A DNA stretch of 64,000 bases from Helianthus annuus (taxonomy: Eukaryota > Streptophyta > Magnoliopsida > Asterales > Asteraceae), in contig NC_035439.2 of the NCBI RefSeq assembly GCF_002127325.2, positions 145,034,709-145,098,708 of the forward strand. Direction: 5' to 3'. The notes under the pieces are model-generated. The model did no database searches. It was not told the origin of the DNA and saw nothing but the letters and a program-made list of their open reading frames with translations. Every line of letters starts with the position of its first letter. Position 1 is the stretch's first letter. Shown here piece by piece: positions 45,089 through 56,417 of the stretch. A program made the position numbers and the translations under genes.

Positions 45089-46933
45089 GGTCGTGGGGTA
45101 TGGGGCTTGGGTTGGGGTGTGGGTTGGGGGAAAACGCCCAAGGCACCACCCCGGGTGAGCTTGGGTTGGGGCGTGGCCCCTTGGGGCTTGGGTTTCAAGC
45201 TGGGCGTGGGGCGAGGGAGCAAGGTGATATGGCGGTTTGTGAATGGCCAAAAGAAAATAGCCGTTGGGCTAGCCGTTGGCCAACGGCTATATGAAAAAAA
45301 AATAATTTTTTCTTCCATTTTTTCACTATAAAACTCACATTTTTCTTCCATTTTTTACCACATTTAACCACATCTTCTATACATTTTCAAATTCTCCTTC
45401 TACAATACGAAAAAATGCATCCTTATAACCGTGCTTATGACTGGACCAACCCGTATGCATTCCAAGAAACTAATCCTAGCCCACCACCCAATCGTCCAAT
45501 TCCTCGTCCATTTTTCATACACTCTTTTATGCCCCATGAAGCGAGTTATGCATCGCTTCTTGGGAATCGTGTATTTACTAACTTCCCACACTCCGATGAT
45601 TCGATACCTACCATGTTTACACAATCGCCCATCAACCTTTCACCAACCTCCATCGACCTTTCACAAAACGAAACCGTTCCCAAAACTCAACCACCCAATG
45701 ATGGTCCTTCCGCATCGAAACCCATCAAAAAGAGAAGTCATAAGAAAAAAAAACCCGAGGAGGATAAAGTAGTGGAAACCGCCAAACGAAAACAACAAAA
45801 ATGGGTCTATGCTGAAGAAGTTGCATTGGCGAGGGCTTGGTGTGAACAATCTCAACATTCAACTTTAGGTATGCTTAACCTTTGTTTATATTAATGGAAT
45901 GGTTATTTTTTATATAACTTTGTAATATATTAATATTTTTTTATTAAAATAGGAAATTCGCAACATCGAACCGCCCTGTGGGAATCGGTTAGTAGACTAT
46001 TCCATGAAGAAATGGGTAGGGGGACTTATCGTGAAAACGATAGCTTATCCTCAAAGTGGAGCGAGATAAGCACCCAACTTACAAAATTTAGTGGTTTTTT
46101 AAATAAAGCAAAGCAAAACCCCAAAAGTGGTGAAACCGAAGCCGACGTTTTGACAAATGCAGTAAATGCATTCAAATCAAATATGAACACCGACTTCCGT
46201 TTCATGCATTGTTGGGAGATTTGTAAATTCCATCCAAAGTGGGCGACTATCCCCACTGGTAGCGAAACTAACTCGTCTAGTAAAAGGTTAAGGGCCTCGT
46301 CCCAAGCCCAATCTGATGCACGAGATCAAGAGTTTGAGGACCTTTTGGATGATTCGCCAAGCCCAAACCGGCCTGAGCATGGAAGAAATGCCTCAAGAAG
46401 GCGTGCTCAAAAACAAACGGCATCGCCTTCAGCTGGGAGTTCTGGCTCGCGTAGGGGAATATACAGCGACCAGTTGGATGACATTTCATGCAAGTTGGAT
46501 ACATTCAACGTATTCCAACAACAAAGGGCCGAAATACGAAGGAGCAAAGAAGCTAGAGATGCCGCTAGAGATGCCCTGAAACAAAGACGAGATGATTTGA
46601 AAATTCTATCACAGCCGATTGATCACCTACAGGGTGACGAGTTAGAAATAGTCTTGGCGTTGAGAGAAGAGATAAAAAACAAATATAAAAGTTAGGAATT
46701 TTTTTTTTTGTAATTTTCTTTATTTAAAAATATTAAAAAATTAAATTTGTGTTTTAAATCATATCGGGTCTGCCCAACGGGTCACCCCACAAGCCCACCA
46801 AACCCACGCCCCCCAAACCCCCGCCCCACCATACCGTGTGTTCTTGTGGGTTTACCCACGTCTGCCACCCATTCCACATGTCAACCAATGCTCAACCCAA
46901 GCCCCAACGCAAGCCCCACTATACCCCATGGTC
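45089..46933 (+). mobile_element. Second PIF/Harbinger element with ORF1 only
   Basis: TAA is duplicated at 45086-45088 and 46934-46936. Ends GGTCGTGGGGTATGGGGC and, reversed, GACCATGGGGTATAGTGG. Both ends are GGGTTGGGG/CCCCAA-rich. It encloses a single two-exon ORF1 gene and no transposase. Its ends match the MITE at 26746-26977. Confidence 0.8.
45415..46695 (+). CDS. Harbinger ORF1, Myb-like protein with NAM-associated C-terminus (second family)
   Basis: Exons 45415-45868 and 45953-46695 join in phase 1 to 398 residues without a stop. The N-terminus is Pro/Asn-rich and carries a basic stretch KKRSHKKKKPEED. The Myb/trihelix-like part runs QQKWVYAEEVALARAWCEQS, TALWESVSRLFHEEMGR, NDSLSSKWSEISTQLTKFSG. 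Then come FRFMHCWEICKFHPKW, a basic region RNASRRRAQKQ, and a C-terminal charged helix ending EEIKNKYKS. This is the domain order of plant Harbinger ORF1 / NAM-associated proteins. It differs strongly in sequence from the gene at 36498-37839, so it is a separate subfamily. The expected role is to help a transposase, not encoded here, recognise the ends. The ATG is the first after a pyrimidine-rich leader. Confidence 0.82.
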
Positions 46934-46936
46934 TAA

Positions 46937-49256
46937 GATATTATAGAATTTGGTTCATATATATTTTTTGTGAAGTATATAAAGATGAAAGACGTTCAGA
47001 CTGAATGCAATTAATTAGTCAGACAAGGGGGTACTTTATATGTGCAACATCATGTTGAAAAAATGAGAAGTAACCTTTGTTGTATGTTCCGATTCTAGGA
47101 AAGTGGCTGAGGAATCACACACATATGTATTTAACAATAATACTAATATTACTAAAAAAATAAATAAAATATGGTACCACATGTAAACAAAAGAACTGGT
47201 ATATACCACTTGCAATGGGAAGTGGTACCACTTGTAAGGCTACTTGGTTGATTGCCCACTATACAATTACCTCAACATAAGGTAAGTTGATTGCACACTT
47301 TACACTTCAACTTTTGGAGCATGTTGTCCAAAATAAAGTTTTGTTTTTTTTTTGTTTTTTTTTTTTATAATTAATTGATGGTGTATATATCATTGGTCAG
47401 AGAATCAGACATGTTGTCAAGTGATCCACAACTTGATTGTGAATGTTGCACTATAATTATACAAGATATTTCTAGCCAGACAGTCGAACAATCAGCCGCT
47501 ACAGTATGGTTTGTTCGAGGGGACCGATCATCATTTTAAAAATATGACAATAACACGTGGCAATATCGATAGACTACAGGAGCTAAATATAAATACTGAC
47601 CTATATCATCATTTCTATTTTAAGTTAAAAGGTAACTCGATTATTAATCTATATTGAAAGAGGTTTATATACATTAATTATATCCTACACATCATTTGAA
47701 TATATCCGCCGGCCGTTTAGTTATGCTGTCGAACGTGGGCCTACATGTATGCTTGACACTAGAATGAAAAAGGCTTAATTAACTAAGATATTTAAACATA
47801 TTTTTTATCCAAATACAAAATATTGTTTTTTACTTGCTTATACAACTCTCAAAGATGGTCAACTTTCCAACAACATAGTTTAAGAGATTATAACATGTTT
47901 GAACATTGTATGTTATCATTTCTATTATAGATTTATTAACCTTTTGTTTTTATAAATAGGGATTTTATCTTGTTAGGTAGATTTGAACCTACAAATTTTA
48001 GATAGCGAAAAACTTTATTAATTATGAAGGATTTTATGTGACAGGTGTGAAAGGAAAAATGATTTCTTAAAATCTTAACTATGTCTTAAAAGCTTTGTAC
48101 ATGAAAATCAATAAAAGCCGTGTACAATAGAAAAAAGAAAAACTAAAAAAGGTTAGTAGTCCGTTGTTGATTACTGATAGACGGCTGAAGGATACCATAA
48201 CTTAGGGGAATATGACTATCACCATCATGATAACACTCGCTACAATTTACTAGCAAACCGTCGCAGAATATCCCATTGGCGATCACCCAATGGTAATATA
48301 TGTAAGAACTTGCATTATCCATGCCATACTTAGGATCTTCCTCATGGATAAGATCTATAGTTGCAGGATCACATGAGAGAGTGTTAAAGCCCTCACAACA
48401 CTCGATGCCTGGTCTAGCTTATTGATTAGGGTGAGTCACTCAAGTCCCTCAAAATTATGTATCGGTTTGTTGTTATTATTCTGATTGAGTATCACTAGCG
48501 GATATGTCCGTTGGTAAAAGTCATTTGTTTTTTGATGTCCTTTGGTTAAGGTTCTAACAAACAAAAATAACGAGTTAACAAATATAGTTAGCCTGTAGAA
48601 GTAACGGGGCTTTAAGGTTTTAATATATGGAATGATAATGACGACATCACCTTCGGGCAAGAACTAATTTAGGGTACGAAGATGATAGAGAGACGTGGTA
48701 CATAAAATAGATGAAAAGTTGTGATGGTGTTATGGCAGAACTCGTTCATTAGGTCATGGTGGTGTTAAGGTTACGAGACAGTCATGTTTATTTTAATATC
48801 TTAGCTTGATACAAATTTAGATAAAACCCACAAATTTTAGTGTCACTTATTATTTTCATGAATAGGTTTTATAAGTTGATTGAAAAATTACAATAATGAA
48901 GCTTTGAAAACTTCGTAATTACATTAAAGACATAAAACTAGATTGGTTAATATGATCTTGGTCTATAGTAATTTAACAAATGGGTTGAAAGTTGTTTAAT
49001 CATTTAGTTTATAATTATAATTAAGAAACTTAATTTTGATGATCTAGCTAGCTCACATGCATGTACATGCTATCAAACAATTCAGTTGAACTAGTATACT
49101 TCAGTATCACATAATAGATATATTATTCAACTAGCTACACTAGTTGCAATCACAATGCACCACTTGTATGTAAAAAAAGAAATCTCGAATGATTCAACTA
49201 ACTAACAAAACACTTCAATTAACAGGTTTTGATATATATTACTTTTAAAATCACCA
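46937..49256. other. AT-rich DNA without a gene
   Basis: No open frame above 75 codons and no repeat structure that I can name. Poly(T) tracts lie near 47341-47368. Confidence 0.5.
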
Positions 49257-49264
49257 TACTCGAT

Positions 49265-49794
49265 TAGGCTAACGAACTAAACATTTGACGAACAGTTCGT
49301 GAATCGTTTGGCGGGAAGTTCGTTTGTTTCATTCATTTATTAAACACGAACATGAACAAAGACCACGTTCATTCGTTTATATTCGTAAACGTTCACTAAC
49401 TTGTTCGTTTAAGTTCAATTGTGTTTGATGGTTCACTAGTATTTTTAGTTTTTATATTTTATCTAAATATTTCAAAATCCAATAGATAGAATATTTAATA
49501 AGTGTCAGCGTATTATATATTCTGTTCATGAACGCTTATTCGTTTTTGTTTGTTTCCATTTGTGTTCATGAACATTAGTTTGTGCTCATTTGTGTTCATC
49601 AGCATTCGTTTTCGTTTGCTGCCTAAAATTAACAAACAAACGCAAATGAACATGTACAAGTTTATTTCCTTAACAAACGAACACAAACATGAATCTCGTT
49701 CGGTAAGTGTTCGTAAACAGTTTGTGAACACATATTTCTTAACAAACGAACACAAACAAGTTGTTCGTGTTTGTTCGGTTCGTTTACAGCCCTA
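49265..49794. mobile_element. hAT-type MITE rich in GTTCG/CGAAC repeats
   Basis: Flanks TACTCGAT (49257-49264) and TCCTCGAT (49795-49802) match at 7 of 8 bases. Ends TAGGCTAACGAAC and, reversed, TAGGGCTGTAAACGAACC. An 8-bp duplication with TAGGG-type ends suggests hAT. The interior is dense in GTTCGTTTGTG and its complement, so it can fold on itself. Confidence 0.65.
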
Positions 49795-49802
49795 TCCTCG
49801 AT

Positions 49803-50637
49803 CACCTTGTTGAATAGTGTTTGATCTACATAATTTTAACCCTTGGTTGTAAATTCGCATTCGTTTAGTAACCAAATCCATTGCACATTCATGGGTTTAA
49901 ACTTATGACCCTATCTTTTTCATGAACTACAAGAATTACAATTCAATGTTTCTCCAATATCCAGATGGAAAAATCTAATTAGTTCCATCAAGTAACCAAT
50001 AATATTTTCCTTGCTTATTTATACAATTGTCTACTTTACATGATATGTATGGTCCCCTATGTTTTTTATTTATACATAAATTGATTTTAAAAATGGTATT
50101 ATCAAGCATAAAATATATTATACAGGATTGAGTGTCGGCATTGTTAACTTAAACACATAAAATACATGTTATATAATTTGAAAAGAGAAAGGATGATATA
50201 TGTTACAATGTGCACTTGGTGTTGTACACCTCTAGCAAGCCTATTATTCTTGAGGTCACAAGATAACTAAAATACATCTTACAAAATTAAACTAAGGGAA
50301 ACCACAAGTAATTGTACAACATGTATTTACAAAACTTTAGATTTTCGATGATGGCGACAGGCGATGAGGGGCTGATAACTCGAATAACCGACTCATATGT
50401 AGATAGGTGCGAACGCGAAAGAAGAGTGAATAAACAGGTAACAAGGAAACATAAATCAAAGCAGTAATTACAACATGTAATTACAAAACTTTAGATTTAC
50501 GACGATGGCTTCTAGACATGGATCACGATATCATCATGTCTCTATCTCTTTACTAGTGTTGATTACTCGAAAAGGAATTGTTCGGTTAATCAGGAAAGTT
50601 GTCTCTTTGAACCAAGATAACCATATTCAGAACTGGC
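49803..50637. other. 3' flank of the WRKY70/54-like gene
   Basis: AT-rich. A phrase with TTACAAAACTTTAGATTT and CGATGGCG/CGATGGCT recurs at 50325 and 50480. No gene. Confidence 0.5.
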
Positions 50638-52149
50638 TCAGGAAAATACTCCATCAAATTGAATAATATCACTTAGAAAATCACCATTGTTGAGAAAATG
50701 AAAATCCATATTCAAATAGCCATGTGAGCTAGTTGAAGCACTAGAATCTTCAAGGTCAAACCTCATGAATGATGCACCCTCATGACATGATCCCAAATCA
50801 GCCCTTAACACCTCATTCCACCTTATTGCTGAAGAAGATTGGTCATCATTGCCTGATGAAATGTTGTCGGAAACATCGGTACTTTGAGCCTTAGATTCAA
50901 CCTCTTGTTTAACACAAGTGTGGATGTTTGTAATAGTTGAGGGACTGTTAGGGAGAAGGTTATTGTTTTTGGAATCTTCAAGATTTAGGACCACTTCATA
51001 GTGTTGGTGTGAGAGAGAATCTGGTGAAGGGCAAGTGTGTTTGCCAAAATATGTGATGTGAAACATGTTTGATTCACCTTCTTCCAGTTTCTGAACTTGT
51101 TTCAATGCTTTGCACCCATGAAAATGTTTATGGGTGCACCTAAAGTAGCACCTACAACACATAACAAAATAAACTGTCATTATTTGATAAGAAAAAACAT
51201 ATAATTTATTTACATAAAAAAATTGTAAATGGTGTTTTTAACTTTTTAGACAAATCCATATTCTAGATTCGGGCTAATGACATGATAATCGATCAGATTT
51301 AAATCTTGCGTATCATCGATCATTAGCCCGATGATGAATTAAACTTTTTTTTTTCAAAATTATTGGAAAAAATAAGAAAAAATTGAGCAATGACTACCTT
51401 GGGAATTTAGAGTTAAGGATCTCCTTTTGTCCATACTTCCTCCATGCATAACCATCTTCCATTGTAGTACTTATCTTGACCCTAGAATCAACAGTCCTTC
51501 TGCAAAAAGTTTGATCAAAGGAGAAAAAAAAAAAACACACATCAATATGTGTTGTACCATGTGCCAATATCAATTGTACTTCACATAACATATCAAGTAA
51601 AACATATGTTTCCCCTAACTAACTAATTAATTAAGAACAATGTACTCCTAATGTCTTAGATCATGTACTAAATCTGATAATAAAAACATTTAAAATTTTC
51701 ACACATATTTTAACACGTTCCTTCTTAACTGGTTGAGAGTTCTAGTCTGACAGCAACAAACATCAAATCAACAGTAGTTTAAAAAGCCGATACTAATACT
51801 AGATAGTGTGTGAGTTAGTCGTTATAAAAAAAGTGCGTTACCTTCTTTTGTAACAACCTCTTCTTTCCTTAACAACCGGAGCCGGTTTCTTCCCGGTGCA
51901 AACATCCGGTACCTGAAAAACCGTAGGACTCGCCGGAACCCTAGAAATCTCACCGGAATCCGTATAATTCAACATCGAAAGACCACCGGAGAAAGATTCG
52001 AGTATCTCCGCCAATAGATCCTTAACCGGAACCGACCCGTCAACGTTCATTCTCAACTGGAGAAAGCTCTGCAGTCTCTGAGCAGAATCTCTTCCTCTAA
52101 TTAGGGTTTCAATCAATCTGTCCTTATTTTCTTCCATTTCTAGTAACAT
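50638..52149 (-). CDS. WRKY70-like: Group III WRKY transcription factor, WRKY70/54-like
   Basis: Exons 52149-51842, 51499-51398 and 51151-50638 join in frame to 307 residues. The N-terminus has a helix [20 protein letters not shown], typical of the WRKY54/70 branch. WRKYGQK is at 122-128. The zinc finger uses Cys142, Cys150, His175 and Cys177, that is C-X7-C-X24-H-X-C, one residue longer than the usual group III X23. Intron 2 again splits the Arg codon after [28 protein letters not shown] recalls Arabidopsis WRKY70/54 (family memory, not a search). The C-terminus is Ser/Asn-rich and acidic and ends IIQFDGVFS, a possible activation region. A second ATG lies four codons in. WRKY70/54 act in salicylate/jasmonate signalling and senescence in Arabidopsis; the role here is inferred. 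Confidence 0.88.
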
Positions 52150-52248
52150 AAAAGTAATAAATCTCTCACAACTCTAAGGTTCAGATATGTGATCTATAAT
52201 TATAGGGTTGAGTGTAAACTGTAAAGTGAAGCTGAAGTGATAGCTAGT

Positions 52249-52276
52249 GTATATACATATATATATATATATATGA
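52249..52276 (-). promoter_or_regulatory. TATA-rich core promoter region of the WRKY70/54-like gene
   Basis: A (TA)n tract 100-127 bp before the ATG gives several TATATATA boxes in the right place for transcription on the minus strand. Confidence 0.45.
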
Positions 52277-52405
52277 TAATATGAATGTTATTTACAGAGA
52301 GAAAGTGTTGAATTTATTGAGAGAAAGTGGGAAGGGACTAGGAAACATCTAATTCACATCCAGGAAACTTCAAGGTGAAAAAAAAATTCTAGAAAAATAA
52401 CATTG

Positions 52406-52426
52406 TGACGTCACTATACTACGTCA
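52406..52426 (-). promoter_or_regulatory. as-1-like pair of TGACG motifs
   Basis: On the minus strand TGACGTA is followed six bases later by the palindrome TGACGTCA. They lie 257-277 bp before the WRKY70/54-like ATG. Two TGACG cores spaced 13 bp start-to-start resemble the as-1 element (12 bp) bound by TGA-class bZIP factors in salicylate responses. Confidence 0.5.
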
Positions 52427-53484
52427 TTCATGGTGATGTGTTCAAGTAAAGTAGGTGTTGTACGGACGGGTAAAAAAGTTTGGTTGTGGCAGTTTTGTAA
52501 ATATTGAGAGTTCTGTGTCCGATAAGATAGCGGTTCTTTGTTTTGGTACATTCAGCAGATGGTGATGCATTGAAAGGTTGGTGGACCCATTCATTTAACT
52601 TGTATTCAAGTTTCTATCTACTTTTTTTTTTCTTGTTTTGTCTTTACTTGCTCATTGGTTGCTAGGTTTTTTTTTTTTTTTTTTTTTCTGAACAGCAATT
52701 TAGTTGCTTTTATCCGCACGTTGCGGTGTGCGGTTTTAAATAAAGTTTATATTGAAATATCGATAAAGATAAGTGTGTCATAAGAGATTGAAAAGAAGCA
52801 GAATATGTTATATCGATTGAAACCCATAAAAAAACAAATACTGATGCTGTGTCGGTATCATTTCAATACATTTTGGTCCATTTAGTTACATGTATGGTAT
52901 TGACCATCGATATAGTTTACGACATTAAAAATAAACTATTATGAACACAATTCGGTTTGTCACGGTAAATGTACTTGTATATTGAAGTTTATGCTAAATA
53001 AGATTACATACAATGGTTTTTTTACTCAAAAATTTTCTAATGTAACCCAAAAATAAAGTTGGGTTTTACAACAATCGAAAACCATAAAAACGAATACCAA
53101 TAATACTTCCCATACTACCAACATCGGTACTGATATTGTTCGATCATCATCAGCTCCGTTCGTCACAATATCGATGTATTACAGTACTAGATATAGCCTA
53201 CGATACAAAAAGAAACTCTACTTCGAACAAACTTCGTTTTCTACAAATTTATGTTGGTATGTTGAGAGTTTTCTTTTTTTTTAAACATAAATGCTTATTT
53301 AGCTTTTTTTTATTAAAAAAAATAACATATGCAAGTTACAAGAGGAAAACCAAATTTATAAATTTAAAAAGAGTGAAATGTATATTATGTATGTTGTAGG
53401 AGTAAGAATAAAAACTAAAAAAAAAAAAACACATTGAAGATACTATCCGTAAAAGTTTGTCTTTGATAATGTAAATGAATATGA
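52427..53484. other. Upstream DNA and Helitron-like sequence, no gene
   Basis: A poly(T) tract at 52666-52688 is followed by CCGCACGTTGCGGTGTGCGG (52717-52736). This hairpin resembles a Helitron end, but the following bases on the minus strand read CTAAA rather than CTRRT. GTATCGGT/ATCGATAT-type motifs near 52860 and 53125 are probably Helitron body. Confidence 0.4.
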
Positions 53485-53521
53485 ACTAGTACTTAGCACC
53501 CTCGCGTTGCGGTAGGGGCGA
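53485..53521 (-). mobile_element. Helitron 3' end (minus strand)
   Basis: On the minus strand a CCCCTACCGCAACGCGAGGG hairpin is followed after about ten bases by CTAG (53489-53486) and T. The body would lie to the right (53520 onward). Confidence 0.45.
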
Positions 53522-53698
53522 ACACTAATGTCACACTACTGCCAGCGACCAACGACACTGAAGTTGCGACGTGTTAATAAGAAAAAAATAAACAGAAAAG
53601 TAAAACATAGAATACAACAACTAAGTTGTTCTAGGACTCGCGCGTTACGATGAACCCGCGTCTATTTTTTCCTGTTTGACAGATTCATCGTAATTTAC

Positions 53699-53702
<4 letters not shown>

Positions 53703-53759
<57 letters not shown>
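53703..53759. repeat. (AT)n microsatellite
   Basis: An uninterrupted AT run of about 57 bp. Confidence 0.95.
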
Positions 53760-53761
<2 letters not shown>

Positions 53762-54327
53762 TTAATACTATACAAACCATAATGCATACATTACAACAAC
53801 CATTGCATCAATATGTTGCAAATTATACTTATACAAGATTTTGGCTAAATTAATTAGATTATTATAAATAATAATAATTTACATATAAAACAACACAACT
53901 ATGAATGGATCAAAACGATTGAATTTGATAAGATAATGAAACAATTATTTAATTAGGGTACAACCACTTAAGATAATGAAAACAAATTGAATTTGGTAAG
54001 GTAATGAAATCATTATTTGATTAAGGTACAACCATTTGACCACAATTTACAATCAAACATGCATATAAATATTACAAATTAATAGTATATAAATAGTATA
54101 TAAATGTGAATGAATAGAATATGAATTCATGATATTCATCATAGGTTATTTTTTAAAGTATATAATATACAATATACTGTTTATAATTTTATTTGCATGT
54201 AAAAAAGTATATTAATACGTACTTTTTATTTATTGAATGATATATATTCTATAACGTAAGAGATATTGTTCATCAGAATATTAATTGAACAAAGTGCAAT
54301 ACGAAGTAAAAAAATATATATAGTACA
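53760..54327. other. AT-rich DNA, no gene
   Basis: It has a short duplication (AAACAATTATTTAATTAGGGTA.. and AAATCATTATTTGATTAAGGTA.., 53938 and 54006). Nothing else. Confidence 0.5.
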
Positions 54328-54697
54328 TGTTTAAGAACTCTTGAGTTTGAAGGTTATAATCCTAAAATACAAAGCCTAGAACATGGAGGGTAAAAGTGAC
54401 AAGTAGAATTAAGTATAGTTTTAAAGTAATTATTATTTTATTGTTTATCCTTAGGAGTATGATTGGTTTAATTTAGTTTTTATTTGTTTTCAAGTAGGTT
54501 TCTAATTCCTAGTTTATAGGATTTGAATTATGCTAGATTTAGAATTAATGTAGTTTAATTAGTATGCTACTAGGTAGGGTATATTTCGTATGCAATTAGT
54601 ATTTTTTTTGTTAGGTTCAGTATTATTGTTCCACGAATACAAATTTTCTTCATCTTTATTTCTTTGGTTTGGGTTAGATCTTGGGTTGAAGCCAACA
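54328..54697 (+). repeat. Copia LTR 1
   Basis: It starts TGTTTAAGAACTC, ends GCCAACA, and lies two bases before the primer binding site TGGTATCAGAGC. Confidence 0.75.
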
Positions 54698-54982
54698 ATT
54701 GGTATCAGAGCTTAGGCTCTCGAACCATGGTTTGAAGTTTTGCGAAGGAAGTAAGTGATTCAAATAAGGTTTTTGCCGGATCAAAAAGGTGACCAGTTAA
54801 AGTAGGTAGTCAAGAAGGTAGTAAGAAAGAAGGTAAATCAAGAACGATCTTTGGAAGGAAGGTTGTCACGTTCGTTTCTTGAAAGTAGGTAAAGAAGGTA
54901 GAAGGTAAAAGAAGGTAGAAGATAAAGAAGGTAGAAGGCAAAAGTAGGTTGAAGATAGAAGGTAAAGAAGGTTGAAAAAATA

Positions 54983-55851
54983 ATGGCAGAACCAAACCTA
55001 GAGTTGGGTCTGGTAAGAGAGCAGGAGAATGTGTCACTTCGATGCCCGAAGTTGACTGATTCGAACTACACCACGAGGTCGATTCTGATGGAGCAGATTT
55101 TAACGGTGTATGGTCTTTGGGAAATTACAGAAGTAGGTACGGAAGCTGATGAAAAGAAGGTGGCTACTACAAAGGCGATGATTTTTCAAACATTGCCTGA
55201 AGATATTTGATGCAGGTGGCTCAATATGAAACCGCGAAAGAGGTGTGGGATTCAATCAAAATCCTACATGTAGGAGCAGATATGGTCCAAAAGGCTCGTT
55301 TGCATACTTTGAGGGCTGAATTGGAAGCTATGAATATGAAGGAGAATGAGACAATAGATTTTTTTTTGCAGGAAAGTTGAATGGAATAAGAGCTAAGTTT
55401 AGATCTCCTGGTTCTATTTTGAAGGAAAAGGTCATAGTAAGGAAGTTATTCGGTTCAGCACCGAGGAAGTTTTACCATTCATAGCCTCTGTCGAACAATA
55501 TTCTGATATTGACAACATGTTATTTGAGGATGCAGTAGGAAGGATGAAGGCGTTCGAAGAAAGGCTTAAGGGTTTTGATTAACATAAAGAAGCAGATCAA
55601 AACAAATTGCTTCTGGCAGGTACAAGCAATGGGGAAGGAAATCACGACCATTGAAGCGGTTCTGTAAGAAGAGAAGGAAAACAAGGCCAAGGAGGTGGTT
55701 TTGGAAGAGGTCGTGGAACTAGAGACAAGGGCACTTTCAGGTGTTTTGAATGTGGTGAATTTGGGCACTTTGGATACGAATGCACCAAGTGGGATGAAAA
55801 GAAAGAGGAAGCAAATCTAGCGGAAGACGTCAACAATTTACAATTGTTTTA
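54983..55851 (+). pseudogene. gag: Copia gag pseudogene
   Basis: The ATG at 54983 opens 75 codons with the copia gag start (LTDSNYTTRSILMEQIL), closed by a one-base frameshift near 55207. Beyond it, in other frames, are recognisable pieces: ETAKEVWDSIKILHVGADMV, an alpha-helical stretch, and a zinc knuckle CFECGEFGHFGYEC (about 55739-55780; C-X2-C-X4-H-X4-C). It ends NNLQLF at a TAA that overlaps the start of LTR 2; integrase and RT are absent. At least two frame breaks make it non-functional. Confidence 0.8.
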
Positions 55852-56241
55852 AAAGAAGTACGAGTCAAGTTTTAGGATTAAAGGTATAATCCTAAAATAC
55901 AAAGCGTAGAAGATGGAAGGTTAAAGTGACAAGTAGAATTAAGTATAGTTTTAAAGTAATTATTATTTGATTGTTTATCCGTAGGAGTAGGATTGGTTTA
56001 ATTTAGTTTTTATTTGTTTTCAAGTAGGTTTCTAATTCCTAGTTTATAGGATTTGAATTATGCTAGATTTAGAATTAATGTAGTTTAAGTAGTATGCTAC
56101 TAGGTAGGGTATATTTCGTATGCAATTTTCTGAATTAAAGAAGTATTTTTTTTGTTAGGTTCAGTATTATTGTTCCACGAATACAAATTTTCTTCATCTT
56201 TATTTCTTTGGTTTGGGTTAGATCTTGGGTTGAAACCAACA
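55845..56241 (+). repeat. Copia LTR 2
   Basis: It starts TGTTTTAAAAGAAG, ends CCAACA, and is followed by a mutated primer site (TGCTATCAGAGC). No purine tract precedes it, so pol and the tract were deleted together. Confidence 0.7.
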
Positions 56242-56417
56242 ATTGCTATCAGAGCTTAGGCTCTCGAACCATGGTATGAAGTTTTGCGAAGAAAGTAGGT
56301 GATTCAAAGAAGGTTTTTGTCGGATAAAAAGGTGACCGGTTCAAGTAGGTAGTCAAGAAGGTAGTAGGAAAGAAGGTAAATCAAGAACGATCTTTGGAAG
56401 GAAGGTTGCTAGGTTCG

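Noticed and set aside
45025..45351. Overlapping frames on both strands near 45.1 kb
   Set aside because: They come from the G-rich inverted end of the Harbinger element.
52717..52736. Helitron end with CCGCAC..GTGCGG hairpin
   Set aside because: The bases after the hairpin do not fit CTRRT, so it is not called as an end.
54700..54711. tRNA-like sequence GGTATCAGAGC
   Set aside because: It is a retrotransposon primer binding site, complementary to a tRNA end; no cloverleaf is present.
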